Part shown: positions 1-9,750 of the stretch, one piece after another | How positions within the stretch are numbered: the first letter of the stretch is position 1 | How the letters are laid out: the number at the start of each line of letters is the position of its first letter | Assembly (NCBI RefSeq): GCF_000499385.1 | Contig: NW_013654574.1 | Span: 1 to 19,370, forward strand | DNA length: 19,370 nt | Direction: 5' to 3' | DNA from: Eimeria necatrix | Taxonomy: Eukaryota > Apicomplexa > Conoidasida > Eucoccidiorida > Eimeriidae | Position numbers and translations under genes: made by a program | The notes under the pieces: model-generated | Seen by the model: only the letters and a program-made list of their open reading frames with translations | What the model was told of the DNA's origin: nothing | Databases searched by the model: none

Positions 1-1528
1 TCACTGCTGACGATTCAGTGGGCCAAATGCTTGTTGGAGATATCGCTGCTTGTCTTTGTTCGCGACGCCTCCTTAAGCTTACTCGACACCAATGGCGATT
101 ACATTTTGAGATATCTCTGCTGCTTCGAATTCGTCTCACAAGCATCGTACTGAAATGCCCTAAGCTCTGTTGGAAGGGTTGCTCGGCTTGGATAGCTCTG
201 CTAGTCGAGTTGTTGAATGTGCAGGACGCTGCGTATAGTGCACAGTGCGCTTACGAGAGTCGCTGTGTACCTTGTCGAGCGTCTGGTCGAGCCCAGAAAG
301 TGTGTGATAAAATCGCAGGTCTGCACGCAAAATGCAAGGAGTTCAATTCTTTGGAATGGGGTCACTCGTCAGTCTGTCGAGGACGCCATTCCTCGTGTCA
401 CAGTATTCGTGATCTTTGGCGTCTTGGCATGACTGCAGCATGGTTTTGTTTGCACCTGATGAGGAGCGCAATTAGTGTCTTGGTATGAGTGTGACATGAT
501 TGGGTATGCAACGCGTGCGCAGCGCAGCGGCCGACTCAGAAAGCAGTTGCTTTGCAGGGAGTAGGTGCTAGCGCATGGAATCTTTGCGCCTGTGGCTCAT
601 ATGTGCAGTCACTCAGGATAGTTCTTGGAAGGATCGCTGTTGAAAGCTTGCCGAAGATATCTCTTTGGAATTCTTCGAGGTACTGCCGCTTTGGTTGTCC
701 TGTATTCTTCGTATCGTGCAGCGTTTTTTATAAATGTTCGTGGATGTAGGGACGCTTTCTCGAGGTGCACAGTGCGTTTGTCAGACGCTGCGTGGCCTTT
801 GTGTGCGCATTGCCTGGGTTGCAGTCAGTGCAAAATGAAAGATTGAATGTGTGCAGTAGTGTGCAAGGAACGTACACCGTTTGTTTGTGATTCGAGATTG
901 TTCCAACGTTTGCAAAATTTGTAGTCAGCCTATCGAGGAGTAAATGCACGCGTCGCATAATTCTTCATTTCGTGAAGTTTCTGGATGTACCTGTGACACT
1001 GTCATGGCACTCTTGCAGAACACGACTGGCAGTTAAAGTGGCACTAGAGTGTAGACGATAGCATGTTCAAAGATATCAACCCTAGCCCATATAATATCTA
1101 GCCACCACCGTGGCGCAAACATTAAACGGTAACATTAGTTGAGCGCAAGATTTTATGGGCAATCATGGTCGCAATAATCCTTTTGTTTGTGGCCAAACGT
1201 AGCCTCAAAAATTATAGCTTTGTGTTAATGCAGTTGCGCCTAGCAGCTTCTTCCCGCTCGTTTCAGCTTAATTGCCATTTGAGATTCGTGACTTGCTTGA
1301 ACACAAACTACGGGCACACGTCCTGTTCCTGGCGTCATGCGCGTTACTAAAGCAGCTGGCCGGCGGTTTTTAGTCTAGCTGAATAAGTAACAATGTGCTG
1401 GCAGTCATGTGGCTGGTTCTCGCAGTGCAGTGCCTTAGCACTTCGAGCCCTCAACGACGTTGCGTCATTTCTGTGCACACTGGAAAAGTTAAGAATGCAT
1501 GCTACATTGCCGCATCGAAGCGTGTACG
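1..1528. other. T/G-rich sequence, no gene recognised
   Basis: The + strand is poor in A and rich in T (bases 661-720 hold 7 A and 25 T by hand count). That lowers the number of stop codons and lets a frame stay open from the window edge to 488. This frame has no ATG until the 9th codon, no family resemblance and no typical protein composition, so I do not call it a gene. A pyrimidine tract ending in TTTCAG lies at about 1246-1266 and resembles a splice acceptor, but no good donor follows it. Segments near 109-300 and 655-810 look like diverged copies of each other. Confidence 0.6.
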
Positions 1529-1593
1529 TTTTCTAGGAAGCTGTAAATTCTTTCTTTAAAATTAAGGAAGGATCACACAGCTTCATGAGAAAA
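1529..1593. repeat. imperfect inverted repeat (65-base hairpin)
   Basis: Three nested arm pairs fold symmetrically. TTTTCT (1529-1534) pairs with AGAAAA (1588-1593). GAAGCTGT (1537-1544) pairs with ACAGCTTC (1577-1584). TCTTTCTTTAA (1549-1559) pairs with TTAAGGAAGGA (1562-1572) with two G-T wobbles. Small internal loops separate them. About 25 pairs form in 65 bases with a loop of only two to four bases. The fold is seen directly. Whether it is transcribed, or is a relic of a foldback element, cannot be told from sequence. Confidence 0.85.
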
Positions 1594-3721
1594 AAACATT
1601 TTCTAGCTTAACGGATGGATTCCGTGACGTCGCTATGCTGCCGGCAATTCAGTGGCTCAGAATGGTGTTCAGGGATGTTGATGATTTGAGATGGCTGTGA
1701 TTGCATTTTTGGCTTTGCTCAAGCAGGGTTGTCCCTCACATGGCAAATGAAAAATAATGTCAAAGGTCTAAGGACGCCGTGTTACCTTCGGCAGTAACAA
1801 TGATACTGCCCTTGGTAGAGCAGCAGCAATGTGAACGCAAAGAATTATAGCGCATGTTGTCTGTGAAGCAAGCCCTCTGTTGGTGGTCATTAGTGTTAGT
1901 GAATGTCGTTCAAATGCACTTTTGCTAGTGTGCTGCTTTCCTCTTGCCAATTTTAAATGGAAAATGCTTGTTACTTTTTCGATATACGGAGACTGGTAAC
2001 TTTGGCAGGGCAATTTTTCCGTTGCATGGATAATGCCAATGATTCGTAGAAGTTTTCTATCGTGCGCGGCGCTCGACAACATATCACATATCTGCAGCTC
2101 TATGCATGGAAGCATGCGTCAAGATGTAGCTTGCACACGGATAGCTGGCGTGGTTCCAGCTCTGCAGTGTAATGAAGATTCAAAATCAGGTTGGGTAGCG
2201 ACAAGAGATCAAAATCAAATCGGCGTTTTCTTATTTGACAGTGTGTGCTACGTTGCCTTCAATGCTCGAAAATAAGCACCGCAGCGGTTATTTATTCTTC
2301 CTTTTATATGGCTTTTGATATGAATCACTCGGTGCGTGTATACATCACTAAGCGCCTTCTCCAGCGAAGCTTGCCATGCCGAAATACATATATACAAAAT
2401 AAATATTATTGTAATAATTAAGCGTTACGCCTCCTTAAGTCTAGTTAATTGTGTCATTGCGCTGTTGCGTCCATGATTTATTCTCCAAACTTTACTAACG
2501 CTGGGTGCTCGCACGGCGTCACAGCTCCAAACGCCGCTACTGAGCTGTCACCAGCGTAAGGGAAAATGCCGAAAGCTTTGTAGAGTGAAACCTCGTGCTG
2601 TTTCATAAGAATGGATGAATGTTGTGTTGTGCAGTAAAAACGCGGAAATGTTTTGTGGAATGTTGTGTATGCAGACAGTGGCAACTTCCGGTTCAGTGGA
2701 ATTGATGAATCGCCTGTTACTCGATGAAACCACCTGGCAAAACTTCCAGCGGTACTTTCCCGGTTTATCTCACAGCACATACGCTTAGTCTGAAGGAACG
2801 TTGTTGCATTAGATAATCGAAATTTCTACAACCTAGCATATATATATTAATAGTTCAAAAAACGAAATATCTTTTTGTATATAAAACTCGGCTCTTTAAT
2901 AGTAAGACCGCTACTGCTGGGACTTCGTCCACCGTGATATGTGATACGTGAGCTGGGTTAAGATCGTTTGTCGTTCAATTTGCAGGGTTGTGCTTGTCAA
3001 TGCTTTATCTCGAACTCAGGGATGGAAATAGTGTAACTTTGCTTGCCTCATTCAGCCATACTAAATTAAGCTGTGTCGCAGTAGCATGTTGACACCGACT
3101 GCAGCTGCCTGTCACTTTATTGCTGAAGTGCAAGACTAGTCGGAAGTAAAACCGAGGCACGTGCAAGTTCGTTAATTGTAGTCGGAGAAAAAGTTCCGTG
3201 TGTAGGAATCATGACTGACGTTTTGGCTGCAAATAGCAAGGAGTGGCGTTATTTCCTATGCACGTTTTTCAGCTCGTGTTGTGTGTATGCGTGCTCGTGT
3301 TCTTCACATCTTTGCAAGGCGAAGCCAATAATTATTTAATGTTTCTCTTATTTTGCCAGCAGCGGATGGGCTGCGCAATGCTTGTCACGCACCTCAACAA
3401 GCAGTCTGCATCGTATTAGGCCGTGCTCTGTTCTGCTTCGCCGTTAAATGACAACTCCAGTGGTCTTAAACTCTTGTTCTTGTATACATATCTGTTTCTG
3501 TTTGTGCGTTCGCGTTGGACACCTTTTGTACTTATGGATAATGCACAAAGTGGATATCCTCGCGTAACAGCGGTACTGCGCCATCGCAAGCCATATACCC
3601 CGTGAATCCAACATTAATATTTGGCCCATTAATAACACCCGTTGTACAGCATCCCGCTTTTCACTGCACTTGAAACTTGCAGAAAGTAGGAATTTCATCG
3701 ATGTATTTTGTCTTACTTTAG
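1594..3721. other. non-coding, T-rich stretch with splice-like acceptors
   Basis: No gene is recognised. AT-rich low-complexity tracts lie near 2390-2425 and 2836-2885. Two good acceptor-like tracts occur on the + strand. One is TTCAATTTGCAG ending about 2985. The other is TTTCTCTTATTTTGCCAG ending at 3359, followed by a short, less T-rich open segment (3360-3412) that reads in one frame up to a weak donor (ATC|GTATTA). The donor is too poor for an exon call. Confidence 0.5.
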
Positions 3722-3789
3722 GCGATTTCAAGAGCTTCATGTCGCTTTGGCCGAATTGGCAAATTCTGCGCAGCATATTGAAGTTCATA
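3722..3789 (+). CDS. candidate internal exon, 68 bases, unknown protein
   Basis: The segment is preceded by a strong acceptor (TTTTGTCTTACTTTAG, AG at 3720-3721) and followed by a strong donor (GTAAGTG from 3790). Between them the sequence is less T-rich than its surroundings. It is open in two of three frames. Frame 2 starts at 3723 and reads RFQELHVALAELANSAQ and onward, an amphipathic-helix-like composition unlike the Leu/Phe/Cys-rich shadows of the T-rich sequence. Frame 3 is also open. There is no homology I recognise and no partner exon with a proven matching phase. The splice-like sites are seen; exon status is inferred. Confidence 0.33.
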
Positions 3790-3984
3790 GTAAGTGATTT
3801 ATTAGACGTATTTAGCAATGTTTGTGGACCTTCCCAAAGGCCTGCAGTTTTCAGCGCCTAAACTATACTTCCCTTATTCACTTCAACTAATCATCTTCGG
3901 CGACGCAGTTCGTTTGGTGTCCGCTGGGCATTTTGTAGGGGGTATCTCGTCCGATGCAATCAGCTGCTAAGAAGGCTATGTATC

Positions 3985-4072
3985 GTACAGGTAGCTGCAC
4001 CGGCTTCTTGGGCTTAGTTTTCTCTTTAACGGGAAAAAATTAAGTCCAAGAAGCCGCTAGACTTGTCTGTAC
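3985..4072. repeat. long imperfect inverted repeat (88-base hairpin)
   Basis: The core arms are CGGCTTCTTGGGCTTA (4001-4016) and TAAGTCCAAGAAGCCG (4041-4056), 16 pairs with a single G-T wobble. Pairing continues inward, where TTTT 4018-4021 meets AAAA 4036-4039. It resumes outward with GTACAG (3985-3990) against CTGTAC (4067-4072) across a poorly paired region. Length and shape are in the range of precursor-microRNA stem-loops or of a decayed foldback element. No gene overlaps it. Confidence 0.9.
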
Positions 4073-5640
4073 AGGACAGAAGGGGAAATAGCAGAACGTT
4101 CGCACTTCACCTTAAGTGCCGCGTAAAGCGCGAACTTTCTGTTTTTTGCTCCTTCTTTTGCCTTGACGACGCGTTGAGCTTGAAAGCCCAAATGTGAGCT
4201 TCTGCAGGTGCGAAATGGACTCTTTAAGAAGCTGCGCTCTGAAATGCCCGCTACGAACGAGCTTGTCGTGCATGCGTGCATGTTTTAGTCGTATGGGTGA
4301 ACACAATGGGGGGATGAATTTTTTTTGGCAGTTTTTCCGGGTCTGTTCCTGTTCCTTCGTGCCTGTATACTAGTTGGTCTGTGGCAGTGCTGAATTGTAG
4401 TCTGTGTCATTCCGTACTTACCTGCAGACGAGAAGGACGTGAAGTACCTGGGGCTGTAAACTTAAGTCCTGATGCCACATTCCCGCCGGCTTCGTGTGTT
4501 TAGATGTTCACAGAGACGCACTGGAGTGTTCGCACTATTTAAGGGGAAAAATTTTTACCTGTTCTATGCAATGTGGCAGGAGCCACGCATCATACTCAAG
4601 AAAATGAATACGTCATTGACGGGACTTTTTTATCGGTCTTCGATAGACTGTAAGTTCCTAGAATCTCACGATGAATTGCGCGCATCGCTAGACCAAGTTT
4701 TTCAAGGCATCATGAAGTTTTGGCTCTCTCCTAAATCCCACTATAGCTTGAGCTTGTAATTCGAAATGCACCGTAACGACGAAAGCCAACTGCTGGCCTA
4801 AATCGGGGAAGCTTCTTCATACCCAAGCCATATATTTGAATAACGAATGTGGTTGAATGGAGTTCTCGCTGCTATGCAGATCTAGGCGCTTACGCATGAA
4901 GTGAGCGCTTGTCAAAAATTTCTATGTGTTTTGTTTCCCCGGTTTAGGCGGGCAGTTGGCTTTCGTCGCTACGTTGCATTTCTAACTACAAGCTTGAGCT
5001 ATAGTTTCGCAGTGCGCTTGCATTTTAGCTCTTGTGGTTCAGCTCAGCCTTTTGTTTCTATAGGGCACGAAACATATCAACTCTAAATTTTTTTTGTGGT
5101 CTTGTGTTTCTGCCCATAGTTTGCTCCTTCACAAGCGGATTTCGGCATTTATGAAAGCCGAATTTACTTCGCCGGAGCTGCAATTTTGAGCAGTTGTATG
5201 TTCTTGCGGTTGGCGTGCCCCTAGAAAGTAAGGGTTCTATTTTACTCAAAAGCGCATGCATTGTAGGCCATGGCTGACGAGAAACGTGCGGTGTTTCAGG
5301 TGATATTTTTGGCATAGCATTGGGCACATTCAAATGATTTGTAAGTAATTATACCTTTAAACGCGCGTTTCGATGCCGCCGGCCTCTGTCGGGCTCAGAG
5401 GAATCATGGATGAGTTTGCCGTTGATGCAATAAAAGGGAAATCGCGCGTCTGTGTCGTTGTTCCTGCGAGTTTGAAAAATTAAATGGGTCGTCTACGCTC
5501 ATGGATATTCCGCCATATAGCTTGGTAATGTGCGATAAGCTGAATACTGTTGGCTTTCAGTTTGATTCGATTGTTAAATACTGTTGATTCCAGTATAATG
5601 CAGACTGCGGTGCATCCACGAGCAGGTTTATGTGGGAGTC
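4073..5640. other. no gene recognised
   Basis: T-rich + strand sequence with only short frames. An acceptor-like CTTACCTGCAG ends near 4428, and a consensus donor GTAAGTAA starts at 5341. The segment between the nearest acceptor (TGTTTCAG, about 5299) and that donor is closed in all three frames, so no exon is supported. A run of nine T lies near 4318-4326. Confidence 0.5.
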
Positions 5641-5898
5641 ATGTCACATTTTTCATTAAATCTTACATCAGGTCCACAAGTCGATAAAACAAAAGTAATA
5701 CTGGAATATTGTAGGGCACAATTGATCAAGTTTTGTCCGTCAGAGGTGTTTACCGTGCTGGAGAATCGCGTCAGGCGTTGCCTATCAGTTATTTACGCTG
5801 TGTGCAAGAATACAAAGGTCATGCACGTCATTTGCCAAAAAACGGGACTGGCTTTGATATTGTTTTGTAGTTGCGGACATTCTTTCCTGTGGCATTAG
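5641..5898 (+). CDS. small ORF of unknown function, doubtful
   Basis: The ATG at 5641 opens an 85-codon frame ending in TAG at 5896-5898. The product has a mixed composition with an early segment GPQVDKTKVILEYCRAQL that looks helical, then a hydrophobic, Cys-containing C-terminal part. It could be a real small gene or an exon, since CATCAG lies just inside it near 5671. It matches no family I recognise, has no neighbouring gene to give context, and is short enough to be chance. Confidence 0.18.
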   Translation: MSHFSLNLTSGPQVDKTKVILEYCRAQLIKFCPSEVFTVLENRVRRCLSVIYAVCKNTKVMHVICQKTGLALILFCSCGHSFLWH

Positions 5899-5977
5899 TT
5901 TTTACTCTTCCAGTGTTTCTGTCTATGAAGTGTATCGTAGTTGGCGTTGCTGCATTGCGAGTACTCGTGCTGCCTCG

Positions 5978-6036
5978 ACGAAGTTTTGTCGACCTGCCTT
6001 GAATAGCAATTCAAGGCAGGACGACAATTTCTTCGT
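5978..6036. repeat. near-perfect inverted repeat (59-base hairpin)
   Basis: CCTGCCTTGAAT (5993-6004) and ATTCAAGGCAGG (6009-6020) are perfect complements around a 4-base loop, AGCA. After one A/A mismatch, TTGTCG (5986-5991) pairs with CGACAA (6022-6027). After a 2x3 T-rich internal loop, ACGAAG (5978-5983) pairs with CTTCGT (6031-6036). In total 24 Watson-Crick pairs form in 59 bases, the strongest fold in the window. No coding role is seen. It could be a small-RNA precursor, a recombination-prone palindrome or a foldback relic. Confidence 0.95.
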
Positions 6037-6542
6037 ATTTTGGAATGATTTACAGCGGTAATGAAAATATATCGCATGCAGCTCCAAATGTTTGCCTGTT
6101 CTGTTTCTAGGTATAAAGTAGCGGGAAAATTCTGCGGATGGAATATTTTCAAGCCATATCGCCCACTTGTCTGATCGCCTGCTTTGTCAGCCTCACTAAA
6201 TCGATTTTCGTATCTGTTTTTCATTATATGTGCGGTTTCTTTAATATATCATTTTTGCATATCTGGCATGCGTCACTGGTGTCCTTTTTGCTCCCAACAA
6301 AAATAAACAGCGCCAACCTACTTTTCAATATAGCACGGGAGAGGTATTTTACATCACGTTGCACGAATCTCAGGGGACATGGATACCATTAAAGTGTAAG
6401 GTGAATTTTTAGCATGCCTGTGGCGCATTCAATCGTCTCTGCATTCTGATGCAGCTACTAAAAGCACATTTGCAAGGCTACAGAAGAAGAACTCATCACA
6501 CGTTTGATCCAGACATGAGCTGCAGCGGAAGCGTGTGAACTA
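6037..6542. other. no gene recognised
   Basis: T-rich + strand sequence to about 6400, then A becomes more common than T. A good acceptor-like tract, CTGTTCTGTTTCTAG, ends at 6110 but no consensus donor follows. Nothing else is supported. Confidence 0.5.
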
Positions 6543-6908
6543 CTAGCCGAAGCTCAGGCGGATTAACAAAGAGTCTGTAGCGCCGTTAAGAACGTCAAGG
6601 TCTGTCCTGCAATAGGCAACGAAACACAGTTCAGTTTCTGTTGAGAGTTCTTCATTAGCTGAATGGCTGCCAGGTAAAGCTAAAGAATCACACTTAGAGA
6701 AGCTCTTGGGTACATGCACAAGAAATGCCACTGTGGTCAGTAAGGCTCGCCAAAATATGCACAGTGCGTACTCGCGCAAGGCGTGGATGTTTCGAACAAA
6801 AGTCAGCACCTGCTTAAGACCTCCATGCGCCGAGAGACCTTCACACAGAAATATAGCCACCGCGGGAGAAAACGTGGAGTAGCTTATAAATTCGTCGAGA
6901 GCAAACAA
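6543..6908 (-). CDS. 121-codon open frame on minus strand, possible terminal exon
   Basis: On the minus strand the frame is open from directly after a TAG (6909-6911) to TAG at 6543-6545. It contains no ATG, so it cannot be a standalone gene under normal initiation. The bases just upstream read CACCTTGTAG, which could serve as a splice acceptor and make this a 3' exon. The conceptual product has a balanced composition, including FALDEFISYSTFSPAVAIF near its start, and no stop in 121 codons. It sits in a patch (about 6400-6930) whose A/T skew is opposite to its surroundings (19 A and 11 T in 6541-6600). I recognise no family. A chance open frame remains quite possible. Confidence 0.22.
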   Translation of the reverse strand: MFALDEFISYSTFSPAVAIFLCEGLSAHGGLKQVLTFVRNIHALREYALCIFWRALLTTVAFLVHVPKSFSKCDSLALPGSHSANEELSTETELCFVAYCRTDLDVLNGATDSLLIRLSFG

Positions 6909-8559
6909 CTACAAGGTGCATAGGATTTGTATGTAGGGCCAAGACTCAAAACCATGCTTCAATGGTTTCGTGTGAATACCCACGAAACACATCCGGCTGC
7001 AATGCAGATGAAAGTTTTAGCCACTCCACTTCTAGGCCTCTTGTGTTGTCACGCTGTTGACTGGGTGAGCCAGGTCACTTTCCCTGACGGTATGATTCTA
7101 CTCCCAATGAATTCTTAATTGTTTCTTCATCTTGTCTTTGATGAGTTTTCTCGATGGTTTTCGGGGCGTTCGGTAGGTGCCCTGTGTTCGCTCATTTGCG
7201 TAGAGAATAGCCCGGGAACTTCTGGGATATCTGTTTCGGAGCACACTCCTGAGTTTATGAGCACACAATGTTCTGTTTTCCTTATCTGGATGCATCTTCG
7301 AAACACAGTGCTCGAAGCGATGGTAAGGAACACTTTTCAATAAAAGCCGTTTGACAGGCAGAGGAGCAGTAAAGGAAATATGCGAAACTAGAGCCTCAAG
7401 GCAATAATACGTATTTACCGATATTTGTACGGCAAGAATTGATTAATACAACATTATGAGCTCAGAAAAGCAGAAATTCTGAAGAACTGCCGAATTGTAG
7501 TGGCCACCGGGGAATTTCAGCCTTTTTCGCCATCATGCAACTTAGCATGGGTCGTGGCTTTGGAGAGTACAACAGAACGAGCAGCTTTCATTGCAGAAAG
7601 CGCTTTCAGAGTTAAGGATAAAACTGGCTCAGGAAAGTGCATTGCTGAAAAAGGATTTCACTGACGTTTTTCCGTTTTTTTTTGCCCGCACCAACTGCCA
7701 TTTGCTCAGGCTTTTATTCCCTTGTTTCCAGGCGTTTTCAGGTCTTCCTTGGCATAATAGTTTTTTATTGCATACTGCTACTCAAAACGTAGTAGCACAG
7801 CCGGTGTGCTAGATTCATCTTCTCACCGACATGCTTTCAAAGTAATCGTTCCAGTGGTGCGTAATGGCGGTGGGACCATGGTGGCTGCACAGCAGCATTA
7901 GCACCATCTACTAGGTCACTGTTTAATACCATGTTTTTATATTTTTGCAAAGGAGACTTTTATTTGTTCCAGTCTGAGTTCGCGTGTGCTACACGCATGA
8001 GAGCATTCGCATTCTGCGCTTTGATACGTGGTTGAATACTTGTTGAAGCGTCCCTAAATTGATTTTAGCACACAATAAACAGTATACGTATCACCTGTGA
8101 TTTACTTTTTTAATTGGTTTTCAGTTTCGAGCATTCCCCGAATGCTCGCATGCATAAGAAGTGCAGAAATACAATGCTGCTCAATTGGAGAGGTCTTTAC
8201 TTGGAAGGTGCATAATTCGGCAGAATTTACATGTATCAAAGGCAAGCCAAAAACGTCTTGCTTCTATCAGCTGTCAAGGTGCCCTTGGAGTTTTCTCCGT
8301 CAGCACAAACGAAGTTGAGCCAGGAGCCTGTCAATTTAGCGAGGGCAGGAAACTTCACAACATTTCTGGTCTCCTTTCCCCATTCTTGATTCCAACCTCA
8401 ATGAGATCTTCACATCCTTTTTCGAGTCTGCATTTACTGTTTCGCCGGCGGCAACGCCTGAAGAGCAGCGCGCGCTTGCGAAAATGGAGCGGAAATGAGT
8501 GTGAACCTGTAGTTGCACGCTTACACACTGTGCCTCAGCGCGAACATCGAAGCCGTAGA
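6909..8559. other. no gene recognised
   Basis: Mostly T-rich + strand sequence with an A-rich interval near 7340-7500. Three acceptor-like sites follow one another at about 7709, 7731 and 7741 (TTTGCTCAG, CCCTTGTTTCCAG, GTTTTCAG), with no consensus donor downstream. Another acceptor-like tract, TTAATTGGTTTTCAG, ends near 8124. A 154-codon frame without ATG (8158-8619) runs across the composition change at about 8560 and is not protein-like enough to call. Confidence 0.45.
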
Positions 8560-9673
8560 ACGAAGTCATGTACACAAGAACACAGACACTGGGCATCCGA
8601 CGCTGGATCAGTGATCTGACGCACTGGACAAACTTTGAAACAATACATTTGTGCCTTATACCTCAGAGGAAAAATAAAGACTCATTTCAAGTAACAACAG
8701 TAAATAGGTCAAAGAAAACTTTAGACTACAAATGGAATAAAAGAGAACAAGTCGCGAAATTAAACTAAATTAAGCCGAAGTAGTCAAGTGTATACCTCGA
8801 TAAAATTGATGCAAAATGAAGGCCATGATTAAGTGCTATATGTGGATATGATGAAACAAATACAGGGAAAGCGCGCAACCTACCTTTACTATACCATTGA
8901 AACCAATGAAAGGAGACAAACATAAGATAACCGGCCGAAGCAACGAAAAAAAGACATCAACTGGCATAGCTGGGCTTTTAGACACGTTTAGACGAAGAAT
9001 AGATGGAGAAATGAACCAAAAGGAAGGGAAATCTTTAAGATATATACAAGTGCTAGTTATCAGTCTGAGCATGTGCGGTTGCGTGAACTAATTTGGCCTA
9101 TGTTGAAGCCAAGTAAGCACATACCAAGCAGATGCATAAATAACGATTCTGATAAATAGGGAAACAGACTTCTAGGCAGATAATTAGTGGGAGAAAACTT
9201 GTTCCAACGAGCTAGATTATCAGGCAAATAGACATCAGTAAAGGGAAGTAGAGAACACACGAGAAGAGAAAGGCAGACTAGACTGAAAGCAACCTAAGCA
9301 ACTACTGCGCGTATGAAGAACAAGATGAAAGTAGTTCGAAATGGGAATGAGTGCGCAGCTGGATAACGGAAAAGAAAAGTGGCATACGTGAACTGGAGCC
9401 TGCAACATTAGCTCACACTTTGTGAAGATCGCAGGGGTTTAGATAAAAAGAGAAGACCTTTGCATAATGCATTGAAAGGCTGTTCCTTCATATACTAAAA
9501 GCATGTCATCTTTTTGTTACAATGGACAAAGCAGATCACGTACACTCATGAGGATGGACTAGACATACATGGGGACCTTTGGCGGTTGGAAGGGAGACAT
9601 ACTTGGTAGCTATGAACAACTGGCAGCCGCTACAATGAAGCGCTTAGTAGCAAACATACTGCATAAAGAAACA

Positions 9674-9750
9674 AGAGCAACGGACCACCAGCAGCGGACA
9701 CAAGGAAACTGACACAGGACACCGGACACACAGCAGGAGACACTGCGGAC
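9674..9750 (+). repeat. degenerate 7-bp tandem repeat (CGGACAC-like)
   Basis: Read in steps of seven from 9681 the units are CGGACCA, CCAGCAG, CGGACAC, AAGGAAA, CTGACAC, AGGACAC, CGGACAC, ACAGCAG, GAGACAC, TGCGGAC. GGAC starts at 9682, 9696, 9717 and 9724, all multiples of seven apart. The core GGACAC recurs in an 11-bp direct duplication (AGGACACTTCG / AGGACACTTCT) at 10530-10551. It lies in the upstream part of the LINE-like block. The origin is unknown. Confidence 0.55.

Noticed and set aside
3..488. Frame open for about 160 codons from the window edge, Cys-rich product
   Set aside because: The A-poor, T/G-rich composition removes most stop codons. There is no clear start, no family resemblance and no splice support.
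3444..3818. 124-codon minus-strand frame
   Set aside because: Its product has low-complexity, shadow-like composition and it overlaps the better supported + strand exon-like segment at 3722-3789.
5300..5340. Segment between TGTTTCAG and the perfect donor GTAAGTAA
   Set aside because: Closed by stops in all three frames, so not a coding exon.
8158..8619. 154-codon + strand open frame
   Set aside because: It has no ATG near its start and crosses the composition boundary of the LINE-like block, so it likely spans two unrelated sequences.
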